From Opitutaceae bacterium (lineage in GTDB: Bacteria > Verrucomicrobiota > Verrucomicrobiia > Opitutales > Opitutaceae): DNA of 14,490 nucleotides. Under the pieces are notes generated by a model, which was given only the letters and a program-made list of their open reading frames with translations, was not told where the DNA came from and made no database searches. Position 1 is the first letter of the stretch, and each line of letters opens with the position of its first letter. Location of the stretch: positions 1 through 14,490 of the forward strand of contig RGAX01000056.1 in assembly GCA_009919985.1 (NCBI GenBank). The letters run 5' to 3'. Below, one piece after another: positions 14,383-14,490 of this stretch. A program made the position numbers and the translations under genes.

Positions 14383-14490
14383 TCATTTGTCGCGCAGGAC
14401 GTCGATCCGCGGGTCCTTGGCGATCGAGTCCTCGTAGTCGCCGGCCGTGAGCCGGCCGAAGAGGATCGGCACCGCCACCATGTACTGGAT
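14383..14490 (-). pseudogene. prpD: 2-methylcitrate dehydratase PrpD, internal fragment, truncated at both ends
   Basis: The minus-strand frame from the window edge reads IQYMVAVPILFGRLTAGDY, then EDSIAKDPRIDVLRDK and TGA (14385-14383). This closely matches PrpD of the methylcitrate pathway (E. coli has IQYMVAVPLLFGRLTAADYED here). Full PrpD runs about 110 residues past this point. The stop directly after RDK, where homologues go on, marks either a frameshift in the AAAT run or a second join 12 bases before the rhodanese start. The upstream part lies outside the window. GC content here is visibly higher than in the main body of the window. Confidence 0.75.

Noticed and set aside
1..14490. CRISPR arrays, tRNA or rRNA genes, insertion-sequence ends
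   Set aside because: No regularly spaced repeats, tRNA cloverleaf signatures, rRNA segments or transposase motifs were recognised on either strand by eye.

Overview
The window most likely comes from a Verrucomicrobiota bacterium, probably near Opitutaceae. The grounds are a secreted Tat-dependent Gfo/Idh/MocA protein next to a HEAT/discoidin-like protein, the start of a secreted glycoside hydrolase, a full-length PuuD urate hydroxylase, moderately high GC, and mostly poor Shine-Dalgarno sequences. This placement is an inference from gene content. The last ~280 bases look as if they come from a different, proteobacterial-type genome.

Layout: (1) 1-2342, plus strand, is a housekeeping run: the 3' part of a TPR-protein gene, an M50 site-2-protease-like membrane protease and prmB (ribosomal protein L3 glutamine methyltransferase). 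Spacing is tight, with a 4-base overlap between the last two. (2) 2432-3631, plus strand, is puuD, a membrane urate hydroxylase with a C-terminal cytochrome c domain. (3) 3647-4048, minus strand, is a periplasmic single-domain rhodanese. (4) 4123-4839 is a gene graveyard: a decayed YgaP-TM/DUF2892 copy with a 54-base internal deletion and two stops, then an AAA ATPase (AAA_14/DUF4143 type) gene killed by an amber codon and frameshifts. (5) 4956-9692, minus strand, is an operon reading DUF2892 protein, RND periplasmic adaptor lipoprotein, RND permease and a second DUF2892 protein. (6) 9790-10125, plus strand, is a divergent ArsR-family repressor. A clear inverted repeat lies between the -35 and -10 elements of the operon's promoter. 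(7) 10327-13800, plus strand, is a Tat-secreted Gfo/Idh/MocA oxidoreductase and a secreted HEAT-repeat protein that appears split in two by a frameshift, with a discoidin-like C-terminus. (8) 13948 to about 14217 is the start of a secreted GH95-like glycoside hydrolase. It breaks off inside 14191-14220 and changes into a minus-strand rhodanese fragment and a truncated prpD (2-methylcitrate dehydratase) fragment.

The most interesting intact system is the ArsR / DUF2892 / RND adaptor / RND permease / DUF2892 block, with a rhodanese and a dead third DUF2892 copy just beyond. DUF2892 and rhodanese are the two halves of E. coli YgaP, and ArsR-type regulators such as BigR, SqrR and YgaV control sulfide/persulfide genes. 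I infer an efflux system for a reactive sulfur or thiophilic substrate, repressed by this ArsR protein. The substrate is not shown by the sequence. No TolC-type outer membrane gene is present in the window.

The right end should be treated as a chimeric join until proven otherwise.
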